DNA of 64,000 bases, taken from Chromohalobacter sp. 11-W. Its GTDB lineage: Bacteria > Pseudomonadota > Gammaproteobacteria > Pseudomonadales > Halomonadaceae. Under the pieces are notes generated by a model. That model ran no database searches, had not been told where the DNA came from, and was given only the letters and a program-made list of their open reading frames with translations. The translations under genes were made by a program, and so were the position numbers. Position 1 is the first letter of the stretch. Every line of letters starts with the position of its first letter. The stretch covers positions 1-64,000 of the forward strand of contig NZ_JARANZ010000011.1 of the NCBI RefSeq assembly GCF_029889905.1, in the 5' to 3' direction. This document shows, one piece after another, positions 8,663 to 17,640 of this stretch.

Positions 8663-9568
8663 ATGCAATCGACGATGAATGAGCCTCAATTAAGTGATGT
8701 GGCCAGCGGCTTGGCATCACAAGATGGCACGCTTGCCTGGGTCGGCATGGAGAATATTGACGTGCCGGTCCGTCTAGCGGGCCAGCCTCTCAATGGCAAG
8801 GTAGCGGCCGGCGTTTCACTGGACGCCGCCGCGCGTGGCATTCACATGTCACGCCTTTATCTGGCATTGGAGGCCCTGGAGCATCAGGAGATAACGCTAT
8901 CGCGTGTCAACGCGGTATTGCAGCGCTTCCTGGATAGCCATGACGATTTATCCAATACCGCCTTTCTCGATCTGAGCGGTGACGTCTTGATCAAACGCCC
9001 TGCCCTGATCAGCCCGCGCGCCGGCTGGAAGGCGTACCCCTTTACGTTGCGTTGCCGGCAAGATGCCCACGGCATGCAAGCCATCCTCGATATGACGATC
9101 GGCTATTCCTCGACCTGCCCTTGCTCGGCGGCCTTGGCACGCCAGTTGATCCAGCAGGCTTTCGATGAGGATTTCACGGACACGCTCGTCAATCATGAAG
9201 CCGTCAAGGAGTGGCTGGGCAGTGAGCAAGGCATTCTGGCCACGCCGCACAGCCAACGCAGCCAGGCGCATCTGTCGCTGCGTCTGACCGACGGCCTCGA
9301 TACGCTCCCCATGGAGGTACTGATCGATAGCGTCGAAAATGCACTGGGCACCGCCTTGCAGACGGCGGTCAAGCGCGTCGACGAACAGGCCTTCGCCCTG
9401 GCCAACGGCCAGAACTTGATGTTCTGCGAGGATGCGGCACGCCGCATTCAACACGCCCTACGAGAGCACGCAAACGTCTGCGGTTTTAAAGCCCGCATCG
9501 TGCATGCCGAAAGTCTGCATGCCCATGACGCGGTCGCGCGCACGGAATGGAACTGGACGCCGGCCTGA
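8663..9568 (+). CDS. folE2: GTP cyclohydrolase FolE2 (type IB)
   Basis: A 301-residue GTP cyclohydrolase of the FolE2 (MptA-like) family, converting GTP to 7,8-dihydroneopterin triphosphate, the first step of folate synthesis. Family marks are DVPVRLAGQPLNGKVAAGVSLDAAARGIHMSRL-type sequence near the N-terminus and STCPCSAALAR, with C152 and C154. FolE2 tolerates metals other than zinc and replaces Zn-dependent FolE when zinc is scarce; the Zur box just upstream and the following zinc-uptake genes fit that role. It converges on znuB across a strong hairpin. A second Met at codon 5 is an alternative start; neither has a strong ribosome site. Confidence 0.93.
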   Translation: MQSTMNEPQLSDVASGLASQDGTLAWVGMENIDVPVRLAGQPLNGKVAAGVSLDAAARGIHMSRLYLALEALEHQEITLSRVNAVLQRFLDSHDDLSNTAFLDLSGDVLIKRPALISPRAGWKAYPFTLRCRQDAHGMQAILDMTIGYSSTCPCSAALARQLIQQAFDEDFTDTLVNHEAVKEWLGSEQGILATPHSQRSQAHLSLRLTDGLDTLPMEVLIDSVENALGTALQTAVKRVDEQAFALANGQNLMFCEDAARRIQHALREHANVCGFKARIVHAESLHAHDAVARTEWNWTPA

Positions 9569-9598
9569 GCATCGCGACGGCCAACGACTGCGGCGTTT

Positions 9599-9629
9599 CG
9601 AATCCGCCATCCAGACGATGGCGGATTCG
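9599..9629. terminator. Bidirectional terminator folE2/znuB
   Basis: Perfect 13-bp stem CGAATCCGCCATC (9599-9611) / GATGGCGGATTCG (9617-9629) with a 5-base loop, followed by GTATTTTA. It lies between the convergent folE2 and znuB stop codons and can serve both. Confidence 0.8.
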
Positions 9630-9634
9630 GTATT

Positions 9635-10468
9635 TTACGATGGCCGCTCCGGGCGAGATGCCATGATGCGTAACGCGGTGCGCCCGACAGACGCGATCAC
9701 ACTGGCCAAGGCAAACAGTGCGGCGGCAAGACTCACGATGGTGGGCCCCGTCGGCGTATCGAACCAGTAGGCCGTTTGCAAACCGCCGATAGCAGCCGCG
9801 ACACCGATCATAGCCGCCACTAGCACCATGCTTTCCGGCGTCCGGCTGAGCGTGCGTGCCGCCGCCGCGGGAATGATCAACAAGGCAGCGATCAGCAAGA
9901 CCCCTACGACCTTCAAGGCAACGGCCACCACAATGGCCAGCGACAACGTGAGAATGAGCTGTTCGCGCTGCGGGTCGATGCCACTGGCATGGGCCAGATC
10001 CGCATTGAGCGTCGCGGTCAGCAGGCGCGACCAGCGCCACCCCATCAACGCCATGACCAGCGCCGCGCCTCCCCAGATGACGGCAAGATCGGCCTTACCG
10101 ACGGCGAGGATATCGCCGAACAGGTAGGCCATCAGATCGAGACGCACGCCGGAAACGAAGGACACTGCCACCAAGCCCAATGCCAGCGACGAATGTGCCA
10201 TGACTCCCAGCAGCGTATCCATGGCATACCCCTTACCGCTCAGCAGCGACACGATCGTGGCCATGAGCAACGATACCACCAGGACACCGGCGAAAATCGA
10301 CATCGACATCAACAGGGCAAGCGCGACGCCCAGGATGGCCGCATGCGCGGTCGCATCACCGAAAAAGGCCATGCGCCGCCACACGACAAAACAACCCAAC
10401 GGCGCGGCCGCCAAGGCAACGCCCACGCCGGCCAGGGTGGCACGTACCAGGAAGTCATCGAATATCAC
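9635..10468 (-). CDS. znuB: Zinc ABC transporter permease ZnuB
   Basis: A 277-residue inner-membrane permease of the ABC-3 metal family with about eight hydrophobic segments. Recognisable blocks include FFGDATAHAAILGVALALLM near the N-terminus and VVAVALKVVGVLLIAALLIIPAAAAR in the second half. Its start overlaps the znuC stop by 4 bp, so the two are translationally coupled and form one unit transcribed away from znuA. With ZnuA in the periplasm and ZnuC as ATPase it imports Zn2+ under starvation. Mn2+/Fe2+ homologues share the fold, but the Zur box and ZinT neighbour argue for zinc. Confidence 0.93.
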   Translation of the reverse strand: MIFDDFLVRATLAGVGVALAAAPLGCFVVWRRMAFFGDATAHAAILGVALALLMSMSIFAGVLVVSLLMATIVSLLSGKGYAMDTLLGVMAHSSLALGLVAVSFVSGVRLDLMAYLFGDILAVGKADLAVIWGGAALVMALMGWRWSRLLTATLNADLAHASGIDPQREQLILTLSLAIVVAVALKVVGVLLIAALLIIPAAAARTLSRTPESMVLVAAMIGVAAAIGGLQTAYWFDTPTGPTIVSLAAALFALASVIASVGRTALRIMASRPERPS

Positions 10469-11187
10469 GGGGACATCTCCAAGGAGGGAGGAGAATGGTG
10501 GTGGCGGTATAGCGCCAAGGCATCTTCATCATCGAGGCCGAACATGGCGCGATATTCCGGCGAGGCGGCAACCCGCTCCGGCGCACCTGCGCAACAAATG
10601 GAACGATTCAGACACACCACACGATCCGAGGCCCGCATCACGACATGTAGCTCGTGGCTGACCATCAGGACGGCGCATCCCAATTCTTGGCGTACTCGCT
10701 CGATTTGGCGATAGAAGTCAGCCATTCCCTGCTGATCGAGCCCCTGGGTCGCTTCATCAAGAATCAATAAATCGGGAGACGAAAGCAAAGCACGCGCCAG
10801 CAGAACGCGCTGAAACTGTCCGCCCGAGAGGTCGCTAATCTGGCTACTGGCCTGCTGAGTGACGCCCGCGCGTTCGAGCGCTGTATCGATCTCGTGCGTC
10901 GGCCGCCGTCGCGGGAGTCGCATCAATCTCGACACTGTCATCGGCAACGTCGCATCGAGGTGCAAACGTTGCGGCACATAGCCAATGACCATGCCCGGCG
11001 ACTTGTCGATACAGCCCCGTTGCGGCGCCAATGCCCCAATAATGCTTTTCAGCAAGGTGGTTTTGCCCGAACCATTGGGCCCGACGATGGTGACGATTTC
11101 GCCTCGATCGAGGTCAAGGTGGATATCTTCCAATACGGGGTGGCCACCGAGAGCGAGATCCAGCCCAGCTATCGATAACAGTCTCAT
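10465..11187 (-). CDS. znuC: Zinc ABC transporter ATPase ZnuC
   Basis: A 240-residue ATPase (E. coli ZnuC is 251). Visible motifs: Walker A GPNGSGKTT (about residue 37), signature LSGGQFQR, Walker B LLILDEATQGLD, and the switch His in MVSHELHVV. The start is the Met of MRLLSIAGLDLALGG; the open frame runs upstream into the promoter region with no conservation. It is divergent from znuA, and the Zur box at 11270-11292 lies between, so one operator can control both directions. The last codons overlap znuB. Confidence 0.93.
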   Translation of the reverse strand: MRLLSIAGLDLALGGHPVLEDIHLDLDRGEIVTIVGPNGSGKTTLLKSIIGALAPQRGCIDKSPGMVIGYVPQRLHLDATLPMTVSRLMRLPRRRPTHEIDTALERAGVTQQASSQISDLSGGQFQRVLLARALLSSPDLLILDEATQGLDQQGMADFYRQIERVRQELGCAVLMVSHELHVVMRASDRVVCLNRSICCAGAPERVAASPEYRAMFGLDDEDALALYRHHHSPPSLEMSP

Positions 11188-11269
11188 GGGGATTCCGTAT
11201 ACATGCGTCGTTACTCCACGAATGGATGACTCCACGGATGGAAGAGAAGGGTTGCTCCTTGTGCGGATA

Positions 11270-11292
11270 AATATGTTATAACATAACATATT
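11270..11292. promoter_or_regulatory. Zur box between znuCB and znuA
   Basis: Palindrome AATATGTTAT-AAC-ATAACATATT: perfect 10-bp arms, 3-base spacer, core TGTTATAACATAACA. It lies 42 bp before the znuA start and 83 bp before the znuC start, in a divergent promoter, as in many gammaproteobacterial znu loci. Confidence 0.88.
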
Positions 11293-11333
11293 GGTGTTCA
11301 ATACTCGCTCACACATGCTTGGAGAACCGTTAG

Positions 11334-12311
<978 letters not shown>

Positions 12312-12361
12312 TAGAAGCGCGACCGTTTGTCTCGCGGCGTCTTGCGTAGCGCCACTAATAG

Positions 12362-12377
12362 ATATGTTATAACATAT
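12362..12377. promoter_or_regulatory. Shortened Zur-like palindrome before zinT
   Basis: ATATGTTATAACATAT, a perfect 16-bp palindrome with no spacer, 46 bp before zinT. The half-site ATATGTTA is the same as in the two full Zur boxes, but the centre is 5 bp shorter (21 bp from ATAT to ATAT in those). It may be a weaker Zur site or a deleted one. Confidence 0.65.
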
Positions 12378-12423
12378 TTTTCGATTTCATTAGATCAACA
12401 CTCATTCACACAAGGAAATCACG

Positions 12424-13134
12424 ATGCGTCACTCTTCAGCCCATGCCGCCCTCGCGCTAGGCCTGCTATCGCTGGCGAGCGTTCCGCTTGCCGTCGCGCA
12501 GCAGGACACCCACGACCACCATGCACATGAGCACGGCCACGAGCACGAACATGGTCATAGCCACGATCACGACCATTCCCATAATCATCATCACGACAGC
12601 GACATCTACGCCGGCTACTTCGATGACAGCCAGGTAGAAGATCGCGCGCTGTCGGATTGGGAAGGCGACTGGCAGTCAGTGTATCCCTACCTCAAGGACG
12701 GCACGCTCGATGAGGTCTTCGCCCACAAGGCCACGCAAAACGACGACAAGACGGCTGCCGATTACAAGCAGTACTACACGACCGGTTATCGCACGGGTGT
12801 CGACCGCATCGTGATCGAAGGCGATCAGGTCTCATTCTACGATGACGGCGATAAACGCACGGGGGAATACACCTACGACGGCTATGAAATCCTCACTTAC
12901 GAGGCCGGCAATCGCGGCGTGCGCTATATCTTCGAACGCGACGGTGGCAGTGCCGACGCACCGCGCTACATCCAGTTCAGCGATCACGCCATTTACCCCA
13001 CCGATGCCGATCACTATCACCTTTACTGGGGCGATGACCGCGCCGCCCTGCTGGACGAGGTCACGAACTGGCCGACCTACTACCCCGCCGACCTGGATGG
13101 CGACGCCATCGTGCATGAAATGATGGCGCATTGA
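12424..13134 (+). CDS. zinT: Periplasmic zinc chaperone ZinT (YodA)
   Basis: A 236-residue periplasmic protein: a signal peptide (HAALALGLLSLASVPLAVAQQ), a His-rich stretch of about 40 residues (HDHHAHEHGHEHEHGHSH and on), then the ZinT/YodA lipocalin-like domain (DIYAGYFDDSQVEDRALSDWEGDWQSVYPYL to the C-terminus). The domain's metal-site His residues occur in DHAIYP and ADHYHLYWG. ZinT binds Zn2+ and delivers it to ZnuA; the position after znuA and the Zur-like palindrome upstream agree. The start follows AAGGAAATCACG. The N-terminal His segment is longer than in E. coli ZinT (216 residues). Confidence 0.93.
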   Translation: MRHSSAHAALALGLLSLASVPLAVAQQDTHDHHAHEHGHEHEHGHSHDHDHSHNHHHDSDIYAGYFDDSQVEDRALSDWEGDWQSVYPYLKDGTLDEVFAHKATQNDDKTAADYKQYYTTGYRTGVDRIVIEGDQVSFYDDGDKRTGEYTYDGYEILTYEAGNRGVRYIFERDGGSADAPRYIQFSDHAIYPTDADHYHLYWGDDRAALLDEVTNWPTYYPADLDGDAIVHEMMAH

Positions 13135-13159
13135 CGCTGACATCCCAAAACGCACGCAA

Positions 13160-13192
13160 AAGCCGCCCTTCACAAAAGGGCGGCTTCGTTTA
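13160..13192. terminator. Terminator after zinT
   Basis: Stem AAGCCGCCCTT (13160-13170) / AAGGGCGGCTT (13176-13186), a 5-base loop, then CGTTTAA. It lies between the convergent zinT and exporter genes; the A-rich left side makes it usable from both strands. Confidence 0.85.
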
Positions 13193-13212
13193 ACCATTAA
13201 CTTCACAAACCG

Positions 13213-14091
13213 CTAAGCCACCTCTTCTCTACGACTTTTCATCTGTGTAATCGCTGCGCTTCCCAGTACGCCGATGAAGGCAATGACCAGCGGCACGCTA
13301 AAGGCGGCGCGTCCCACCAGGATCAGAAACAAGGAAGAGATGATGGGCACGAAATACGTCAACACGCCCAACAGCGTGGAAGAACTGCGTAGCAGGGCGT
13401 AGCCCCAGGTAATAAAGGCCAGTCCGTATGGGCCGACACCGATGAGCGCCGCTACCGCCCAGTCCATGACGGTCGTGTGTTCGGGGGCGGTTTCGAATAG
13501 ACGGTGCAGTCCCCAGGAGGCAACCGCAGCGCCGGCAAACAAATATTTGTATTCGACCCAGGACAATGCAGCGCGCCCCCGCAGATAGAGCGAGAACATG
13601 ATCCAGGAGACGCCAGCGGCAACGCCTTGTGCATAACCAAGTGTCGAGGTCGGCTCTCCCTGGCCGTTCGAGAGCACCAGCGGGATCAGGCCCGAAAACG
13701 CCACGGCCGACCCCAGTAAGGTACGCGCCCTGAGCCCACGCCCGGCCAGCACGTCCGCCACGAGCATGAAACCCAGTGGCCAGAGATAGGTCACGAGAGT
13801 GATCTTCGCCGGATCGCCCTTCCCCAGCGCCGAGAAGTAGAAATACAGCGCCCCCGTCAGGCCGCCGATTCCCATCAGCCAGAACTTCCAGTCACGATAC
13901 GACGTCGCCCCGGTCGCCGCGCCGCCTCGCTGCCCGACGCCTTGCGCCATCAGGGCCGCCGCGCCCATGGCCACCGCTGCCGTCAACATCGGCGGCAAAT
14001 TGATCAAATCGCGCAATACCGGAAGACTTGCCCAGAGCGTTACCGTCAAGAGTCCTGCCAATAAACCGGCTGATGTACGTGTGTTGGCCAT
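13213..14091 (-). CDS. EamA-family exporter, YddG-like
   Basis: A 292-residue drug/metabolite transporter with about ten hydrophobic segments in two EamA repeats. The sequence (LAGLLTVTLWASLPVLRDLINLPPMLTA; KITLVTYLWPLGFMLVADVLAGR; GPYGLAFITWGYALLRSSSTLLGVLTYFVPIIS) resembles the YddG aromatic amino-acid exporter branch. It is divergent from a LysR-type regulator, 124 bp apart, which probably controls it. The exported compound is not determinable from sequence. Confidence 0.82.
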   Translation of the reverse strand: MANTRTSAGLLAGLLTVTLWASLPVLRDLINLPPMLTAAVAMGAAALMAQGVGQRGGAATGATSYRDWKFWLMGIGGLTGALYFYFSALGKGDPAKITLVTYLWPLGFMLVADVLAGRGLRARTLLGSAVAFSGLIPLVLSNGQGEPTSTLGYAQGVAAGVSWIMFSLYLRGRAALSWVEYKYLFAGAAVASWGLHRLFETAPEHTTVMDWAVAALIGVGPYGLAFITWGYALLRSSSTLLGVLTYFVPIISSLFLILVGRAAFSVPLVIAFIGVLGSAAITQMKSRREEVA

Positions 14092-14215
14092 TGGCCCGCT
14101 CCCGTGCGTAACGAATAGACGTTAGTTGTATGCGACGCGAGCAGTCTGGGGCAGGATGAATTATCATGGAAACGAAGACTTACGATATTTCGATCATGAT
14201 TCGTGATGATACTGA

Positions 14216-15112
14216 ATGGCTAACTTTCGTCCTTTAGATCTGGTGGTGCTCAATACCTTTGTGGCGGTCGTGGATAAGGGAGGATTTACCGCCGCGGCGG
14301 ATACCCTGCATCTCGCTCAATCGACCGTGAGTGCGCACCTGAAGCGCCTGGAAGAAACCTTCGGACAGCCCTTGTTGCAGCGCGGGCGGAAAGCGCCGAT
14401 CCCCACGCCGGCTGGGGAGCGCCTGCTCTCTCACGCGCGGCAGATGCTGCGCCAAAACGCGCTCGCCTGGCAGGATGTCAGCGCTCAACGGCTGGATGGC
14501 GTGGTGCGACTGGGTATTCCCGACGATTACGTGATCTACCTGCCCGAGGCGCTGTCCGAGTTCGAGTCCCAATATCCGGGAGTCGAATTGCAAGTGGACT
14601 GCGGGCTGAGCGTGGACTTGGTGCAGAGCGTCCGCGCGGGTAGCTTGGACCTGGCAATCACCACCCGCCAGCCCAAGAGCCCTGGCGGAGAAGTGCTGTG
14701 TCAGGAGCCCACGGTGTGGGCGGGCGCGACCGGGCATGACACCCAACGCCGCACCCCACTGCCCCTGGCGGTCTCCAAGGATGGAGCCTGCATCTTCAGG
14801 GAGCGCGCCCTGGCGGCGCTCGACGCCATGGGTATCCCCTGGCGAATCGCCTACACCAGTGCCAGCCTTTCCGGTCTCACGGCGGCGATGCGCGCGGGGC
14901 TGGCGATAACGGTGCTCACGCCTTCCATGCTGGGTGCCGGTCTGCGCGTCATCGGCAGCGACGAGGGCCTGCCCGAGTTGCCCATGATCGAGATCGCCCT
15001 GCACCACAGACCCGGTTGCCCCAACGAGGCGACACGCCAACTCGCTCTGAGCCTGCAGACCCACATTCAGGCCCGGTCAACGGTCGGCCTTAACAAAACA
15101 GCGCCAGCATGA
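14216..15112 (+). CDS. LysR-type transcriptional regulator
   Basis: A 298-residue LysR regulator. The N-terminal winged helix (residues 5-65; LVVLNTFVAVVDKGGFTAAADTLHLAQSTVSAHLKRLEETFG) is typical, followed by a periplasmic-binding-like effector domain from about residue 90 (VRLGIPDDYVIYLPEALSEFESQYPGVELQVD). It is divergent from the YddG-like exporter and most likely regulates it in response to the exported amino acid or analogue. Its stop overlaps the open frame before the NlpC/P60 gene, but the ribosome site of that gene lies further on. Confidence 0.87.
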   Translation: MANFRPLDLVVLNTFVAVVDKGGFTAAADTLHLAQSTVSAHLKRLEETFGQPLLQRGRKAPIPTPAGERLLSHARQMLRQNALAWQDVSAQRLDGVVRLGIPDDYVIYLPEALSEFESQYPGVELQVDCGLSVDLVQSVRAGSLDLAITTRQPKSPGGEVLCQEPTVWAGATGHDTQRRTPLPLAVSKDGACIFRERALAALDAMGIPWRIAYTSASLSGLTAAMRAGLAITVLTPSMLGAGLRVIGSDEGLPELPMIEIALHHRPGCPNEATRQLALSLQTHIQARSTVGLNKTAPA

Positions 15113-15195
15113 GCCGGCTCTCTCGCACCCATAGCATCCTTGGCTACATTGCTGGCATTCTGGTCGCTCATCACATATCGCCTGAAGGAGTTCGC

Positions 15196-15723
15196 ATGGG
15201 GCGTTACCCAGCCTATTTAGCGTCTATTGGGGGGCTTGCGCCGCGTATGCGCGCAGCGCTGGCGCTACTCGTGTGTCTGCTCGTCCTGGCGGGGTGTTCG
15301 TCGAGCCAGCGCATCGAGACGCACGATCCCGGCCCGACCACGGCGGAGGGTCTCTCCATTGAACGGGCGTTGATCATTTCCAACGCCAAGCAAGCGCTGG
15401 GCACACCTTATAAATGGGGCGGTAATTCGCTGGAGAGTGGCGTGGATTGTTCCGGGCTGGTGCAAGTGGCGTATCGCGCGGCGGGTATCGACGTGCCGCG
15501 TACCTCCAATCAGCAGTACCAAACGCTCGATCATCGCAAGCAGGCGCGCCCCGGGGATCTGCTGTTCTTCGGCGCGGGGGACCGCGCCACCCACGTGGGA
15601 ATTTATCTGGGTGACCGGCGCATGATCCATGCGCCCGGCAGCGGCCGCGAGGTGACGGTGTCCTCGCTGGATATCCGCTACTGGCGCAAGCACTACTTGG
15701 GGGCGGCCGGACCAGCGCCGTGA
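15196..15723 (+). CDS. NlpC/P60 family lipoprotein peptidase
   Basis: A 175-residue predicted lipoprotein of the C40 peptidase family, which cleaves peptidoglycan stem peptides. The start at 15196 was chosen because GAAGGAG stands 5 bp before it; an internal Met at 15247 gives a shorter signal but lacks a ribosome site. The lipobox LAGC places the lipidated Cys at 34. The catalytic residues are visible: C85 in VDCSGLVQ, H133 in THVGIYLG and H145 in MIHAPGSG. It resembles the Spr/NlpC endopeptidases. It stands alone between the LysR gene and the ABC operon. Confidence 0.88.
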   Translation: MGRYPAYLASIGGLAPRMRAALALLVCLLVLAGCSSSQRIETHDPGPTTAEGLSIERALIISNAKQALGTPYKWGGNSLESGVDCSGLVQVAYRAAGIDVPRTSNQQYQTLDHRKQARPGDLLFFGAGDRATHVGIYLGDRRMIHAPGSGREVTVSSLDIRYWRKHYLGAAGPAP

Positions 15724-15740
15724 GCAAACCATACAGTGGG

Positions 15741-15786
15741 AAAGCCCGCATATATTTATAACCAAATCGTTACTCGGGGCTTTTTC
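15741..15786. terminator. Possible terminator after NlpC/P60 gene
   Basis: AAAGCCC (15741-15747) pairs with GGGCTTT (15777-15783), followed by more T residues. The loop of about 29 bases is long and AT-rich, so folding strength is modest. Confidence 0.4.
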
Positions 15787-15844
15787 GTTATTCCCAGCAA
15801 GTCGCTATAGTGGCGAGCCTATCGCTTACCGCCGGAGACTCGCC

Positions 15845-16882
15845 ATGCGACGACTATTTCATTGGATCGGCGCACTTGCACTGACTGCCGTGTTGCCGAG
15901 CGCTGCCTTGGCCCAAAACGACGAGACGACGACTCTTGAGGTCGGCTACATGCCTATTCTGCCGGTCGCCCAGTTGTTCGTCATGGAAGGCGCCGGCTGG
16001 ACTGACGAGGCGGGGCTGGATCTTGAGCTAACGCGCTTCTCCAGCGGCCCCGCCATGGTTCAAGCAATGGCGTCGGGCAAGCTCGATGTGATGAACGTCG
16101 GCATTGGCCCAGCCATGGTCGCCCGCGCTACCGGGGTGCCCATCAAGGTACTGGCCGCCAGCATTCAGGAACAGATCGGACTGATCGCCCGTGGCGACTT
16201 TGCCGCAGCCTTCGATGGCAATGACCCGGCGGCGGCCATCGCCCACTTCACCGAAACGCAGGGCCGCAAGCCCAAGATCGCCACCTTCCCCAACGGCTCG
16301 GTGCCCTACACCGTACTGCGCTACTGGCTGGAAGAGCAGGTCGGGGTCGACGCGGACGCAGTGGATATCGTCACCATGGGGGCCTCGCGGGTTCAGCAAT
16401 CGCTGCTGGCCGGTGCAGTGGACGCCGCCTCGACCCTCGAGCCGATCCTCAGCGTGGTGCAACAGCGTGACCCCGACGCGCGGGTCGTCGCGCGCGGCGG
16501 CGACATGCTGCCCCATCAGCCCGGTGCCGTACTGGCAGTGCGCGAGTCTGCGCTGAAGGCGCACCCCGAGGCAATCCGCAAGCTCGTCGCACAGCACATA
16601 CGCGCAACCGATATGCTCGAGAACGATCCCGCACAGGCCGCACCGTACGTGCGCGAATTCGTCGGCAAGCGACTCATCGACGAGGAAACTGTCAAGACGG
16701 CGTTGTCCTCGCCGTCGTCCAACTACCTGGCCGATCCGCATGCTATCACCGATGCCACACGCATAATGGCCGACTTCCAGCAACGCATCGGCACGCTGAA
16801 AAAGCCAGTCGACGTCGACGCGCTATTCGATACCTCGGTTTATGATGCGGTGATGACCTCGTCGGAGAACCCGGCACCATGA
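15845..16882 (+). CDS. ABC importer substrate-binding protein (NMT1/SsuA-like)
   Basis: A 345-residue periplasmic binding protein with signal peptide (FHWIGALALTAVLPSAALAQ) and an NMT1/TauA-SsuA-type domain: LEVGYMPILPVAQLFVMEGAGWTDEAGLDLELTRF, then SGPAMVQAMASGKLDVMNVGIGPAM, the usual ligand-pocket blocks. Members bind taurine, sulfonates, nitrate, thiamine precursors or aromatic acids. It is the first gene of a four-gene operon with 4-bp ATGA overlaps throughout; GGAG precedes the start. The last gene is a DsrE-like sulfur-type protein, which mildly favours a sulfur-containing ligand. No sulfonate-desulfonating enzyme is adjacent. Confidence 0.85.
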   Translation: MRRLFHWIGALALTAVLPSAALAQNDETTTLEVGYMPILPVAQLFVMEGAGWTDEAGLDLELTRFSSGPAMVQAMASGKLDVMNVGIGPAMVARATGVPIKVLAASIQEQIGLIARGDFAAAFDGNDPAAAIAHFTETQGRKPKIATFPNGSVPYTVLRYWLEEQVGVDADAVDIVTMGASRVQQSLLAGAVDAASTLEPILSVVQQRDPDARVVARGGDMLPHQPGAVLAVRESALKAHPEAIRKLVAQHIRATDMLENDPAQAAPYVREFVGKRLIDEETVKTALSSPSSNYLADPHAITDATRIMADFQQRIGTLKKPVDVDALFDTSVYDAVMTSSENPAP

Positions 16883-17640
16883 CGCGTCACGCACGCCACC
16901 GACGTACTCTAGTCAGTGCCGTCAGCCTCACCGCTCTCGTGGCGCTCTGGGAAATCGCCCTGCGCATGGGCTGGCTCCCCAGTAACCTGGTGCCCCTGCC
17001 CTCCTCGATTCCCGGCATACTGTGGGCGGAAGTTCAGGATGGCATCTGGCTCGACGTCGTGTTGTCCAGCCTCTCTCACTACAGCATCGGCCTGGTCATC
17101 GGCTCAGTGCTGGGGATTGCGGTCGGCATGGCCGCAGCCTTGCTACCGTGGTTCGACGCCGCGCATAGCTGGCTGGCACGACTACTGCGACCAATCCCGC
17201 CACTGGCGTGGATTCCGTTCGCGATCATCTGGTTCGGTGTGACCGAAACCGCCGCCGCCTTCATCATCAGTATCGGCGTGTTCTGGATCAACTACTTCAC
17301 CAGCTACAGCGCGGTACGCGCCATCGACGACGGCTACTACGAGGTCGCCCGGGCCTTCGGCCAGGGCGGTTTCACCGCGCGACTGACCAAGATCAGCCTG
17401 CCGGCGGCGGCGCCAGGTATTCTCGGGGGATTGCGTGCTGGCCTGGGCCAGGGCTGGATGACAGTGGTCGCCGCCGAGCTGTTCGGCATTCCCGGCATCG
17501 GCCAGCGCATGATGGAAGCCTCGGGCCTGCTCGCCACCGATGTGGTGGTGGTCTATATGCTGACCATCGCCGCGCTCTACGCCCTGTTCGACTTCCTGTT
17601 CATGCGCATTCAGCGGAGGGTTCTACGGTGGCAGCAATGA
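16879..17640 (+). CDS. ABC importer permease (SsuC/TauC-like)
   Basis: A 253-residue inner-membrane permease with about six hydrophobic segments and the binding-protein-dependent transport signature (EAA-type) around YYEVARAFGQGGFTARLTKISLPAAAPGILGG. LRPIPPLAWIPFAIIWFG is the block characteristic of the SsuC/TauC/NrtB group. Its ATG overlaps the stop of the binding-protein gene (ATGA), and its own stop overlaps the ATPase start, so the products are translationally coupled. Same substrate question as the binding protein. Confidence 0.88.
   Translation: MTRHARHRRTLVSAVSLTALVALWEIALRMGWLPSNLVPLPSSIPGILWAEVQDGIWLDVVLSSLSHYSIGLVIGSVLGIAVGMAAALLPWFDAAHSWLARLLRPIPPLAWIPFAIIWFGVTETAAAFIISIGVFWINYFTSYSAVRAIDDGYYEVARAFGQGGFTARLTKISLPAAAPGILGGLRAGLGQGWMTVVAAELFGIPGIGQRMMEASGLLATDVVVVYMLTIAALYALFDFLFMRIQRRVLRWQQ

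Noticed and set aside
14234-15064. 276-codon minus-strand frame opposite the LysR gene
   Set aside because: Product is Gln/Arg/His-rich without domain similarity; the plus-strand LysR is clear.
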